Below are positions 53,301 through 60,687 of a stretch of DNA of 64,000 nt, piece by piece. How positions within the stretch are numbered: the first letter of the stretch is position 1; each line of letters begins with the position of its first letter. This DNA is from Bacteroidales bacterium. Lineage in GTDB: Bacteria; Bacteroidota; Bacteroidia; Bacteroidales; P3. Made by a program: the position numbers and the translations under genes. The stretch lies in assembly GCA_031263015.1 (NCBI GenBank), contig JAISGN010000002.1, positions 62,001-126,000 of the forward strand. Direction: 5' to 3'. Under the pieces are notes generated by a model. It was given only the letters and a program-made list of their open reading frames with translations. It searched no databases and was not told where the DNA came from.

Positions 53301-54589
53301 ACGAAAGGTATCTCTTCGTCAGCTCACCTCGCGACACTATGTCCGCAAAAACTTATCTCGGTATTACAGGTGGTTTGGATAATCCTATATACGGCAATCC
53401 TGAAAACGGCTATGGAGTGTCTATACTTTACTTTATGTACGATTACAACGCTTGGAACGACAATTTCTCTTACATGACTTACTTAGGACGTAACAGCAAG
53501 ATGTATCCCGGTGAAGGTTATTTCGCTTATATGCTCGATGCCGACTTCGAAAGCAACGGTACGTCTTATGCAACTCCACAAGGTACGGAAGTGAAAAACA
53601 TTACAACAGGCGGTAATCTATATTACAGAGATACTACCATTACTTTGACTAATGAGGGTCCCGTTCATACTTATTACAGCCAGATTGATGCTATGTGGTA
53701 CTCGCTCGGCAATCCCTATCCTGCTAATATGTGGGCTAAAAACTTTATTGACACTAATGCAAACGAACTTAGCACACAATACATATATCGTTTCAAACCA
53801 GACCAGACTTGGCAACCACTCGGTGCAAATGCTTCCGACAGTATAAAAATGGGTGAGGGATTCTTCGTCAGCGGTAAGGACGGTGTAAATAGCAGAACGC
53901 ACTCCTTCGCTTTCAAAAACTCGCATACCGTTCATCCTGCCAAGAAGTCCTCAGTCATTGACTCTAAAATAAGCATTAACGTCATTGCCAACGGAAACAA
54001 TGCCAACGCTACGATGTTCATTAACCAAAATGCTCAAAACGGATTTGACCAATATGACGCTTATAAGATTTTAGGTTGGAATTATGATATATGCGAACCG
54101 TACTTTATAATAGATGACAATGCCGCTGCATTCAATTCTATCGCTACTATCCCGTATGAATGTCCTCTTAACATCAATGCATACAAGGACAACAGGATTG
54201 AAATAAGATTCGCAGACATTCCCGAAGGTTTAGACGTCTTTCTAATAGACAACGGACTTGAAACAAAAGTTTATAACGGCTACTCTTACAACACCGAGAT
54301 TGATGCCGGCAGCAACGACAACAGGTTTAAGATTCGTATCAAAGGTAATGCGCTAAACGATGTAGCTTCTAATGACATAAGTATGTGGATTGCCGAAGAC
54401 AGACTTAATATTAACGGAGAGAACCTTAAAGATGTGGTAATATACAATGCTCTCGGGCAGGTGGTGTATGGCAAAAACATATCAGGAAACGCTTTCTCCG
54501 ATATGCTTGCCATTCCTGACGGAACTTACACCGCTAAGACAACAAGCAAAAAGGCTTCCAAAACCATTAAATTTGTTATCGTTCATTAA
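47375..54589 (+). CDS. Giant GLUG-repeat surface protein with type IX secretion signal
   Basis: A 2404-residue exported protein with a signal peptide (MKLRKLIVLSSFVGFLLSANGSVGQ). Three large modules begin near residues 49, 637 and 1181, each opening with a SNPY(L/I)-(A/T)..DL..LS.(F/Y)VR-like line and then many GLUG-type repeats, roughly YVGG(I/L)xGxx every 25-35 residues, with Asn, Ser and Tyr rich linkers. GLUG repeats form a beta-solenoid seen in adhesins and peptidases. After about 1590 come fibronectin-like beta domains. The last 75 residues (from about 2329) match a T9SS type A sorting domain (LKDVVIYNALGQVVYGK, then GTYTAK and a final IKFVIVH), so the protein should be exported by T9SS and anchored outside. 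It is probably an adhesin; no catalytic motif was seen. Confidence 0.88.
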   Translation: MKLRKLIVLSSFVGFLLSANGSVGQVVYGNLNAYLKTANGTTTSAGSASNPYLITSARDLDTLSWYVRGGAPSYTNVDYSAFCSGTYFKITQHIDMSVTSGTDQFGGAYTRTERASNFIPIGGRQQNADGSIVVNTNYQFRGRINYNVGVTDTMEISNLNITGTNTYTGLIGYLYGNQISYTPYVYYIKLINPHITGGQYTGGIVAYTDYSYSTSYAPSIYYCFIEGGSIAGASYVGGVVGYLNSYSYFYYSGAKNTTITGTSNSNYYGGVLGYRSSGYSYVYYLTSDNVNVSGYAYVGGIAGNSYYLYYCKSNNDTVIASNNYAGGIAGSSSSNLYSQSTNCYVKGLNYVGGISGNGTSQGSNSSSTNTFATNCHIEGQNYVGGITGSGSISGGAYAINDTIIGTSYVGGLAGSGSASSAYAKNLYIQGASYVGGMVGQSSGYSTNSYTMNCKVRGVSYVGGFQGTGSSYGGANCYATNKVDRISGTSATFGGFTGNQTGDTRNFSGYYADTWAGTDGGGLNWSDTMQYDYTKKAQMGVEMTEADMQTDCFVHLLAKSSSAGYASVSYNIWQKDDGSPGNGGFPTLTWTGWGTNPATYDPATTDCMPVLGRSNACGDYQLTNHTNSNYTSTLGTSSNPYIIANKEDLAVLSRFVRNDLTPYNSGNNTYNCYFSLTADLDLSSYTNWTPIGGRFLDSVHFAPAPEWFRFGGIFDGQNHLISNLKVNYAGQFNGLFGNSYSPNFSSTNISNLRFFKPNVRGTGYTAALSGYSYGTYNNIRIDSATIVGSGGDYVGGIIGYRGILNNDTITNSSITGGRNYVGSMAGYGYGNVSYCFVNNCNISGSGSYTGGISGTNSSYTFTDCAVKNSNISGNSDVGGIAGQGYNFSNCIVHKISVTGTSSEVGGMSGYNSNGSISNCTADSISVTGANYVGGLNGNNYYGSITNSQITNSSVKGTSNNVGGMIGYSSYNSSINTSYALMVKVEGNQYVGGLYGYGYYGTITNSYAMGDTVKGVSNVGGLKGYAYPSNGSYMTSNSYSTMKISRKSGNNTTFGGLAGNSAPSYANSYYATNWRGIDASGNDWANVPDGADFGDPVTILDMRTNCFVLYLLGTNSKTTGAWQRAQSGENDDTPVLRREARGSDAVDEQAMGLCFPVLGYGNYRLTTSPPDSLFDANIGASADNPYLLAAPADFTTLSRFVKDDYHNIANGNTYQKYFFVTTDVNMSSVPNFTPIGGRNRSGKLAYDQNSFCGIMDGNNKVISNYTINSSTDYTGFFGIMSNDAGVGLVRNFNLAAPNITSSGQYTGGFCGMYGRFTNCNVVGGIVRGNNSYTGGFSGAYGTFANCIVDGTSVTGRNYTGGFSGYTQYTTTTTFLNCAANNVNVSASGYQYVGGFIGYMMKYNASNTNITNCFTRNTNVTGYSYVGGFIGQLALYSTGSPTYWNYVPPIHNAFASGGKVTGSSTNVGGFAGAVPIEEGRTDNFLFNIYSTDTVYGSTSSTGYAGGLIGRGGYNSTWINQPAVGHYFNQWRGGSTYNPSWQAGTQQTPATMQAAAFVNTINAGSNPANPFMQDPADHNYGYPVFKWDEIKVNNIAATNFVADTNGSGQIVCSARLNAYILNAGFIDSVGTYFFRYRMKLAGNTYSAWTIAPAVKRHPDTINFYKADLTNLVFDTTYQFQAFVLTGNLSNPLPGDTIFAPDTLSFYTKDYLVLALVPTDIAYSNFTMNGLVDVWTGYAAISSLQFQYWKGAPTITSPTITTIPISPASLAVSDSISYAIAPHTLDHSSQYSYRVVVIRGGDTIRSVIQTTWTKMFTLQTLQPSTSIGEADINASVVFNGAKPSNINFEWWEYDSAVTNRVGSSHIVSVGDDSTSGNRTANIQNLTTLHTYAYRIYATFDGSVRNSDTMKFVSKLFNYPITTIRTGKTITITDAIIADTTITINGVLPRFRIEDGGSLINLTTSPFMPINNNPVIERKLLNERYLFVSSPRDTMSAKTYLGITGGLDNPIYGNPENGYGVSILYFMYDYNAWNDNFSYMTYLGRNSKMYPGEGYFAYMLDADFESNGTSYATPQGTEVKNITTGGNLYYRDTTITLTNEGPVHTYYSQIDAMWYSLGNPYPANMWAKNFIDTNANELSTQYIYRFKPDQTWQPLGANASDSIKMGEGFFVSGKDGVNSRTHSFAFKNSHTVHPAKKSSVIDSKISINVIANGNNANATMFINQNAQNGFDQYDAYKILGWNYDICEPYFIIDDNAAAFNSIATIPYECPLNINAYKDNRIEIRFADIPEGLDVFLIDNGLETKVYNGYSYNTEIDAGSNDNRFKIRIKGNALNDVASNDISMWIAEDRLNINGENLKDVVIYNALGQVVYGKNISGNAFSDMLAIPDGTYTAKTTSKKASKTIKFVIVH

Positions 54590-54602
54590 GACTTTAACAA
54601 TA

Positions 54603-54770
54603 GTCCGTGTCGGACTGACATTACTTCTTATAAAAGGCTGTTGTGCGTGTCGCACTAACATTACATTCTGATAAAAGGCTGTTTCGTAAAAATGAAACAG
54701 CCTTTTATTTTTATGAAACGCCGTTTCGTGCGAGCGAAAGGCTGTTTCATTTTTGCCAAACAGCGTTTTA
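54603..54770. repeat. 21-bp lattice array I (eight units)
   Basis: Begins 14 bases after the GLUG stop codon. Units start at 54603, 54624, 54645, 54666, 54687, 54708, 54729 and 54750. Unit 1 has GTCCG-TGT-CGGAC and the next dyad (54644-54656) GTGCG-TGT-CGCAC, each followed by the arm ACTrACATTA. Other units carry AAAGGCTGTTTC, AAACAGCCTTTT, AAACGCCGTTTCG and AAACAGCGTTTT. Bases 54771-54867 show no further phasing. Confidence 0.9.
54673..54706. terminator. Hairpin from inverted lattice units after the GLUG gene
   Basis: AAAAGGCTGTTTC (54673-54685) pairs perfectly over 13 bp with GAAACAGCCTTTT (54694-54706) around an 8-base loop, followed by ATTTTT. This is a credible intrinsic terminator made from two neighbouring repeat units. 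Confidence 0.7.
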
Positions 54771-54867
54771 TTTTGAGCAAATGGGAAATGGCGACAACAA
54801 TAGCCGATAAGGCAACGATGAATGCCGATATTGCGAGTGTTAAAAGAAGAAAGAAAGGGCGGGAAGG

Positions 54868-56259
54868 CTACTTTGAAAACTGCTTAAGGCTTTCCTCTAT
54901 CTGCGAATAAAGGACGGTTTTGTTGAGAATGCGTTTGTTGCTGTCCAAAATATACAATTCGGGCGTCAATTCTATGTCTAAACCATATTTTTGCCCAATT
55001 TCTTCCGGTAAAGCCTTCAATACAATCCAATCAAAGGGGTGTTCGGAATGGTATTTGCGGCTTTGCTCCATATCTCTTGACAAATCAATTGAAAATATCT
55101 CAACATCATAAAGGTCTTTCTTCTGTTTGTAGAAATCTTTCAGGACATCCAAATCTTTTTCGCAGGATTCGCAACCCGCAGCCCAGAAATAAACTATGGT
55201 GAATTTATGTTTCAAATCGTATAAAGAATGCTTCTGCAAACCAAAATCAACAGCCGTTATGTTCGGCATCTTGTTTCCGGGCAGGAAGGGCTTGATTTTC
55301 TCCACTAAGTTTTGATGATATTCCAATTCGGAAGGCGGAATAGAATAATATTTTGCGGTCTTGGAGACAAAATCCGTCAAAAGGACATAGGTTCTTTCAT
55401 AGAAAGAAAACGGCATACGGCTATAATGATTAAGATAATAGTTGATGATGTAGTTGGCATAAAGTTTGCCGCCTTTTGAAATGGCTTTTTCACAAAATTC
55501 TTTAAGCGATATGAATATGCTATCGGAGTTTTGCATTGTTATTTTGTTCAAATAAGTTTCAAAACGCTGAAAAAAGAATGGTGTATATAGGATTCGCGAG
55601 TCATTAAAGGCGAAATCATCCCAATAATGTGTGCGAAAATAATAAGCATATTCCAATTCCTTGCCTTGTTTTAAGTTTCCGTTTTCCAGAAATGAGGCAG
55701 GAACATCGGGAGCTTTGAGACTGCCTACAAGAACACTCATTAGATTATGGGGATATTTGCTATAAAATTCATCAGAGAAGCGATTCCAATGAGAACGCAG
55801 CGAATCATAAACATGTTGCACAGAATCCTTGTCGGCAATCTTGTCATCCTTCATCTGCAACTTGTAATTGTATTCGGCAAGTCTCACTTGGCGGTTTTCC
55901 TCTTGATATTTCAGATAATTCTCATTTGCTTTGCAACCTTCCACCCAATAGAATCCCGATGGTTCTATGCCGATTGAGAATTTTGTTGCAGTATCCAATA
56001 CAAATGAAAACATATTTTCCATCTGCCAAGAGACGGTTATTAATCGCTCGGGCTGATTAACGGCGTGCCATTTGAAAGAATAATCCGGGCTTCTTTTGAT
56101 GCTGTCCAGCACAACTATGTCTTTGCCGTATGCACCTTTAATATATATAACCGAATCCTCAAAATCTCTTATCCAAAACGTTATATCATAATTGCGTTGT
56201 GCCGTAAGAAAACTCGGAAACAAAGCAAGAACAATCAATATTAGTCTTTTTATTTTCAT
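54868..56259 (-). CDS. Exported thioredoxin-like protein, TlpA type (second of a pair)
   Basis: A 463-residue exported protein (signal peptide to about 20, ending LTAQ). An N-terminal DUF4369-like beta domain (about 22-110) and a helical middle of the DUF5106 kind (about 120-320) precede a C-terminal thioredoxin fold (about 325-463). The active site is CESC in WAAGCESCEKDL, and the cis-Pro lies in IELTPELYILDSN. Proteins with this layout are periplasmic thiol-disulfide proteins, common in Bacteroidota, of uncertain substrate. The ATG overlaps the stop of the upstream paralogue (56256-56259, ATGA), so both are cotranslated. Confidence 0.87.
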   Translation of the reverse strand: MKIKRLILIVLALFPSFLTAQRNYDITFWIRDFEDSVIYIKGAYGKDIVVLDSIKRSPDYSFKWHAVNQPERLITVSWQMENMFSFVLDTATKFSIGIEPSGFYWVEGCKANENYLKYQEENRQVRLAEYNYKLQMKDDKIADKDSVQHVYDSLRSHWNRFSDEFYSKYPHNLMSVLVGSLKAPDVPASFLENGNLKQGKELEYAYYFRTHYWDDFAFNDSRILYTPFFFQRFETYLNKITMQNSDSIFISLKEFCEKAISKGGKLYANYIINYYLNHYSRMPFSFYERTYVLLTDFVSKTAKYYSIPPSELEYHQNLVEKIKPFLPGNKMPNITAVDFGLQKHSLYDLKHKFTIVYFWAAGCESCEKDLDVLKDFYKQKKDLYDVEIFSIDLSRDMEQSRKYHSEHPFDWIVLKALPEEIGQKYGLDIELTPELYILDSNKRILNKTVLYSQIEESLKQFSK

Positions 56260-57662
56260 GGTTTGAACCTTCCTTCATCTATTGCCTGCAAATATCCCTC
56301 CAGATTATCCCCTGATATTTTCTTTCCGATGATTGCATTATCGGAATTGAGGATAAACACCTGCGGAGTGGTCTCTATATCAAAATAATCCCTCCAATCC
56401 ATACTTGATTCCATACCATAAACGTCAATCCATGTCGTTTTGTATTGAGCAATCTTCTTTTTCCATTCCTCTTGTGAGCCTTCGGTGCATATAGCCAGCA
56501 CTTCAAAGTTTAATTTTGCCTTATTGTCATTATAAAACTTTATTATTTTAGGCATTTCGGTCGCACAATGACCACATTCGGGCGACCAGAAGACAAGAAT
56601 CTTGTATTTGGTTTTCAGAGAATACACATCGTGCCACACTCCGTTCGTATCGGGGCAGGCAAAGTTAGGAACATTTTTACCAAGCAAGATTTTCTCCCAT
56701 TTAGTAGCCCTTTCAACTTCCTGAGATGTTGCAGAAGGAGGCATCCACCAAGCCTTACCGGTCTGATAGTAGCGTTTAATCATCTCAACATAGACTTTAT
56801 CCTGCCCCATCACGCTACTCTTCAAATATCTCTCGGCAATATTATGAACAACAAAGCGAAACATTGTGCTGTCTGTGCATTTGGCAATAACTTTCTCTGC
56901 ATATAATAATATTGTATCCTCTCTTTCGTATTTCATAACCTCATTCCAATATCTCTCATAGGTATCATAAAACACTCCTTTGGGCGTTCGCAACAGCCCT
57001 CCGCAAGAAAAATCTACGTTATCAAAGTAATGCTCCTTATACCACAAGAATTGTTCCTCCCGATATTGATTGCTGTCATTCTTAAACTCAATCGGCGGAA
57101 TTACAACAGGCTTTGTGCAATTGAGAACCTTTGTCAAAAGATGATTAGGGTATGTTTGGGTAAAATGCTCCTTGACACTGTCGTTCATATTCCGCAGTAA
57201 CTGATATTGCTTATTGTATTCTGTTTCGCCGATGCTGTCTCTGCGTTTCATTAAAGCCTTTACCCTGTCGCCCAAATCAGAGGTGGATTTCAGGTAATCA
57301 AAGTAAATAATATTTGCATCAGAACCTTTCACCTTCATATTGCGACTCCAATTGCTGTCATCTGTTTCCATTGAGAAATTACGGCTTTTTTCAATAATAA
57401 ACTCGCAGAATTTTCCTGCCGTATTGGTGAAAAAATAAATTCCGTCAGGCAAAGGTTTATCTTTTCTCTCAAAAACGAAGCCTTTTTTTGAAGGATAAGC
57501 GGTATCTAATGCGTAAGTTTTGTCAAGATAGTAGTTTCCGAGCAGCAGTATCGTATCTTTGTTGCCGTCAATCTTAACAACAATTTTATATTGTGCCGTT
57601 GCCGTGCCTGCAAAGCACATCCCAAACAGCATAAACCATATATAAATTGCATATTTCTTCAT
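56256..57662 (-). CDS. Exported thioredoxin-like protein, TlpA type (first of a pair)
   Basis: A 468-residue exported protein, same architecture as the downstream gene: signal peptide (to about residue 22, ending ATAQ), DUF4369-like N-domain (about 24-110), DUF5106-like helical middle, and a C-terminal thioredoxin domain (about 330-468). The active site is CGHC in PECGHCATEMP, and the cis-Pro is in TTPQVFILNSDN. CGHC is the motif of oxidising PDI-type proteins, in contrast to CESC in the partner, so the two may differ in redox potential. The pair likely arose by duplication. A -7 box (57682-57689) lies 19 bases upstream. Confidence 0.87.
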   Translation of the reverse strand: MKKYAIYIWFMLFGMCFAGTATAQYKIVVKIDGNKDTILLLGNYYLDKTYALDTAYPSKKGFVFERKDKPLPDGIYFFTNTAGKFCEFIIEKSRNFSMETDDSNWSRNMKVKGSDANIIYFDYLKSTSDLGDRVKALMKRRDSIGETEYNKQYQLLRNMNDSVKEHFTQTYPNHLLTKVLNCTKPVVIPPIEFKNDSNQYREEQFLWYKEHYFDNVDFSCGGLLRTPKGVFYDTYERYWNEVMKYEREDTILLYAEKVIAKCTDSTMFRFVVHNIAERYLKSSVMGQDKVYVEMIKRYYQTGKAWWMPPSATSQEVERATKWEKILLGKNVPNFACPDTNGVWHDVYSLKTKYKILVFWSPECGHCATEMPKIIKFYNDNKAKLNFEVLAICTEGSQEEWKKKIAQYKTTWIDVYGMESSMDWRDYFDIETTPQVFILNSDNAIIGKKISGDNLEGYLQAIDEGRFKP

Positions 57663-57681
57663 AATCTGTCGTCTTTTTCAG

Positions 57682-57689
57682 CAAATATA
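57682..57689 (-). promoter_or_regulatory. -7 box for the TlpA-like pair
   Basis: CAAATATA on the plus strand reads TATATTTG on the minus strand. A second minus-strand match, TATCTTTG, lies at 57778-57785, about 96 bp further upstream and beside the repeat array. Confidence 0.62.
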
Positions 57690-57795
57690 ACAGCAAAAAC
57701 GCATTCCAAGTAACTTTTATTGTGAATAAACGCCATATTGTTTGCATTTAAGTTGCCGTTGCCCCGTTTTATTATTGCAAAGATATGAAAAACTT

Positions 57796-57963
57796 CATCA
57801 AAACGCTGTTTGTGCGTGTCGCACTGACATTACATTCTGATAAAACGCTGTTTCATTTTTATGAAAGGCTGTTTCATTCGCACGAAAGGCTGTTTCATTT
57901 TAACCAAACAGCCTTTTGTAAAAATGCTCTTTATGCTTGGCACAGCAATACGCACTTTTGTTG
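57796..57963. repeat. 21-bp lattice array J (eight units)
   Basis: Located in the divergent 412-bp gap 57663-58074. Units start at 57796, 57817, 57838, 57859, 57880, 57901, 57922 and 57943. Cores are AAACGCTGTTTG, then a dyad word (GTGCG-TGT-CGCAC at 57812-57824), AAACGCTGTTTC, AAAGGCTGTTTC twice, AAACAGCCTTTT and two diverged units. The rest of the gap before glnS holds only its promoter. Confidence 0.88.
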
Positions 57964-58036
57964 CAGCCAAATGAGCCGAAGACAGATTTAAACGATTATG
58001 TATTAAAATAAAGTGGGCTGATTTGTAAAAAAAATG

Positions 58037-58044
58037 TATTTTTG
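58037..58044 (+). promoter_or_regulatory. -7 box for glnS
   Basis: TATTTTTG matches TAnnTTTG and ends 30 bases before the ATG. Confidence 0.65.
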
Positions 58045-58074
58045 CAAATCATAAACTTAGGATGACATAATTAA

Positions 58075-59736
58075 ATGGACAATACGCAAAATCTTAACTT
58101 CTTAGAGGAGATAATAGAAAGCGACCTTAAAAGCGGCAAATGCGAATCTATTATTACCAGATTTCCTCCCGAACCCAACGGATATCTTCATATCGGACAC
58201 GCAAAAAGTATCTGCCTTAATTTCGGCTTAGCCAAAAAGTATAAAGGAAGAACTAATTTGAGATTTGATGATACCAATCCGGTGAAAGAGGATATTGAGT
58301 ACGTAGATTCAATTAAGGAAGATATAAAATGGCTTGGCTTTGAATGGGCATCGGAGAATTATGCATCGGATTACTTTGAGCAACTTTACGAATGGGCTTT
58401 GGTTCTTATAAAAAAAGGGTTGGCTTACGTGGATGACCAATCGCTGGAAGAGATTCGCCTTAACAGAGGAACAATTCAAAGTCCCGGCAAAGATTCTCCT
58501 TATAGAAACAGAAGCATTGAGGAAAATACGGATTTGTTTCAGCGTATGCGGGCAGGGGAATTTGAAGACGGGGAAAAGATATTGCGTGCCAAGATAAATA
58601 TGGCTCATTCCAATATGCACATGCGAGACCCTATACTATATAGAATCGTACATGCGGAGCATCATCGCACAGGAAATAAATGGTGTATCTACCCTATGTA
58701 TGATTATGCGCACGGACAGAGCGATTCTATTGAGAAAATAACACATTCAATCTGCACTTTGGAGTTTGATATTCATCGTCCGCTTTATGATTGGTTCATT
58801 GAGCAGTTAGGAATCTTCCCTTCACATCAATATGAGTTTGCAAGGCTGAATTTATCTTATACCGTGATGAGCAAAAGGAAGCTTTTGCAATTGGTAAAAG
58901 AAGGATACGTGCGTTCATGGGACGACCCGCGAATGCCAACCATAAGCGGATTTCGCCGAAGAGGCTATACGCCGGAATCCATCCGCAATTTCTGTGATAA
59001 TATCGGCGTTGCAAAGCGAGATAATTTGATAGACTATTCACGATTGGAGTTTGCATTAAGAGAAGACTTGAATAAACGTGCCGATAGAGTGATGGCAGTG
59101 TTAAATCCCGTCAAATTAATAATAGATAACTATGAAGGCGAGGAATTATTGGACGCTATCAACAATCCTGAGGACGAATCCAAAGGCTCACGTCAAATAT
59201 CATTTTCCGATACCTTGTTTATAGAGCGGGAAGACTTTATGGAAAATCCGCCAAACAAGTTTTTCCGTCTCGCAATTGGGAAAGAAGTGAGGTTAAGATA
59301 TGCTTATTTTGTAACCTGTACTCATATTGAAAAAGACGAACAAGGTAACATCACAGCTATTCACTGCACTTACGACCCCCTTTCAAAGGGTGGCAATTCT
59401 CCTGACGGACGTAAGGTGAAGGGAACGATACATTGGGTTAATGCAAAGAACTGTCTTGATGCGGAAGTGCGACTTTTTGACAGGCTTTTCACGGAAGAGA
59501 CGCCCGACAAGACGGATGAGGAGGGTAAAACATTCTTAGATTATATCAATCCCTACTCTCTGCAAATTCTTACCGAATGTAAATTAGAGAAATCCCTATC
59601 GCAGGCAAAGCATTTGAACAAATATCAGTTTGAACGCTTGGGATATTTTAGCGTTGATTACGATTCTACTCCCGAAAGGCTCGTTTTCAATCGTGCTTGC
59701 ACATTAAAAGACTCTTGGACGAAACAACAATCATAA
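58075..59736 (+). CDS. glnS: Glutaminyl-tRNA synthetase
   Basis: A 553-residue class I synthetase charging tRNA-Gln with glutamine. The HIGH motif is in [16 protein letters not shown] (about residues 30-45), RFDDTNP follows, and the KMSKS equivalent is VMSKRKL near residue 263. The beta-barrel anticodon-binding domain fills the C-terminal half, with RIHWV-type GTIHWVNA near 450. The direct enzyme implies that this organism need not rely on the GatCAB route for Gln-tRNA. Length and motifs match the E. coli protein. It is followed after 6 bases by a small barrel protein. Confidence 0.96.
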   Translation: MDNTQNLNFLEEIIESDLKSGKCESIITRFPPEPNGYLHIGHAKSICLNFGLAKKYKGRTNLRFDDTNPVKEDIEYVDSIKEDIKWLGFEWASENYASDYFEQLYEWALVLIKKGLAYVDDQSLEEIRLNRGTIQSPGKDSPYRNRSIEENTDLFQRMRAGEFEDGEKILRAKINMAHSNMHMRDPILYRIVHAEHHRTGNKWCIYPMYDYAHGQSDSIEKITHSICTLEFDIHRPLYDWFIEQLGIFPSHQYEFARLNLSYTVMSKRKLLQLVKEGYVRSWDDPRMPTISGFRRRGYTPESIRNFCDNIGVAKRDNLIDYSRLEFALREDLNKRADRVMAVLNPVKLIIDNYEGEELLDAINNPEDESKGSRQISFSDTLFIEREDFMENPPNKFFRLAIGKEVRLRYAYFVTCTHIEKDEQGNITAIHCTYDPLSKGGNSPDGRKVKGTIHWVNAKNCLDAEVRLFDRLFTEETPDKTDEEGKTFLDYINPYSLQILTECKLEKSLSQAKHLNKYQFERLGYFSVDYDSTPERLVFNRACTLKDSWTKQQS

Positions 59737-59742
59737 AAATGT

Positions 59743-60381
59743 ATGAAAAAAATACTTATAACATTATTTTTAACCAGCGTTAGCCTTTTTGGCTTCGCTC
59801 AAAGCCATCGTCTTGCAAACGGAGAGCCGTATGACATATTTATAAGCCTGCGTCCTTCATTTATTATGACGCAAGCAGACGTGGCAAAGAACTATCAATG
59901 GGGTGTTGGCACAAATCTTTTACTGGAATACCAGTTTCAGGAAATTAAACTGAGCGCCGGCATTGAGATTGGCTACAATTATCTTAATCCTAAAACGTAT
60001 AAACTTTCTTTTTTGCCGCGTAAGCATCTTTGGACAGGCACTCAAATTCCTCTAACTTTATTCGGCAACTATTATTTCACAAAAAACGAGAAGTTAAAGC
60101 CGTATATAGGACTCGGATTAAGTGCAATGTGGGGCAAATACGACTATTCGCTGTCGTCAGACGCTAACAAAAATATTGATCGCGGCTATTACTTGCGTGA
60201 ATATGAAGGAATATCAGGTTGGCACTTTGGTATAGTGCCGCGATGTGGCTTTATGTTTTCGTTAGACCACCAAAATGCATTCGGATTTGAGGTTGGATAC
60301 CAATATTATCTGAAAAACGGGTTATTAGAGCCTGTTCAAAATCTCACAATTGCCTTTAACTACACGTTTATCATTGATTAA
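59743..60381 (+). CDS. Outer-membrane beta-barrel protein
   Basis: A 212-residue exported protein with a signal peptide (MKKILITLFLTSVSLFGFAQ). The mature part has about eight strand-length segments with alternating aromatics and glycine turns (NYQWGVGTNLLLEYQFQEIKLSAGIEIGYNYL, LKPYIGLGLSAMWGKYDYSL, FGFEVGYQYYLKNGLL) and ends in LTIAFNYTFIID. This pattern fits small OmpA/OprF-type barrels of the outer membrane. Function is unknown. Six bases after glnS, so read from its promoter; the pairing has no obvious functional logic. Confidence 0.8.
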   Translation: MKKILITLFLTSVSLFGFAQSHRLANGEPYDIFISLRPSFIMTQADVAKNYQWGVGTNLLLEYQFQEIKLSAGIEIGYNYLNPKTYKLSFLPRKHLWTGTQIPLTLFGNYYFTKNEKLKPYIGLGLSAMWGKYDYSLSSDANKNIDRGYYLREYEGISGWHFGIVPRCGFMFSLDHQNAFGFEVGYQYYLKNGLLEPVQNLTIAFNYTFIID

Positions 60382-60405
60382 AAACATTGTTATCGGACAT
60401 TATAA

Positions 60406-60434
60406 AAAGGGGAAGCAGAATCTGTTTCCCTTTT
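60406..60434 (+). terminator. Hairpin terminator after the glnS unit
   Basis: A 13-bp helix with two G-U pairs closes a 3-base loop (AAT). The 5' side reads AAAGGGGAAGCAG and the 3' side CTGTTTCCCTTTT, followed by CTTTATTT. It lies 24 bases after the barrel-gene stop. Confidence 0.8.
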
Positions 60435-60485
60435 CTTTATTTGCTAAAACCAAGAGCCTGTGTGAAATAGATATTATTCCGTTTG

Positions 60486-60674
60486 GTGAAAATGAAACAG
60501 CCTTTGGTAAAATTAAAACAACCTTTCATTCGGATGAAACAGCCTTTTAGAAAATTTAAACAGCCTTTCGTTCGCACAAAACAACCTCTTATAAAAAAAT
60601 AATGTCAGTGCGACACGCACAAACAGCCTTTCATTCGCACAAAGCAGCCTTTCATTTTTACCGAAGGCTGTTTC
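60486..60674. repeat. 21-bp lattice array K (nine units)
   Basis: Occupies most of the convergent gap 60382-60687. Units start at 60486, 60507, 60528, 60549, 60570, 60591, 60612, 60633 and 60654. Most carry A(A/G)(A/C)CA(G/A)CCTTT after a variable 9-10-base leader (GTGAAAATG, ATTCGGATG, GTTCGCAC). A dyad word GTGCG-ACA-CGCAC (60608-60620) interrupts the series without shifting the phase. The last unit is flipped (AAGGCTGTTTC). The array ends 14 bases before the NUDIX stop. Confidence 0.9.
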
Positions 60675-60687
60675 ATTTTGAGCATCG

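Noticed and set aside
54692-54910. A 72-codon open frame after the GLUG gene
   Set aside because: It translates the repeat units (KQPFIFMKRRF-like) and overlaps the end of a convergent gene.
57785-57991. A 68-codon open frame upstream of glnS
   Set aside because: Its ATG coincides with a minus-strand -7 box and the rest is array J.
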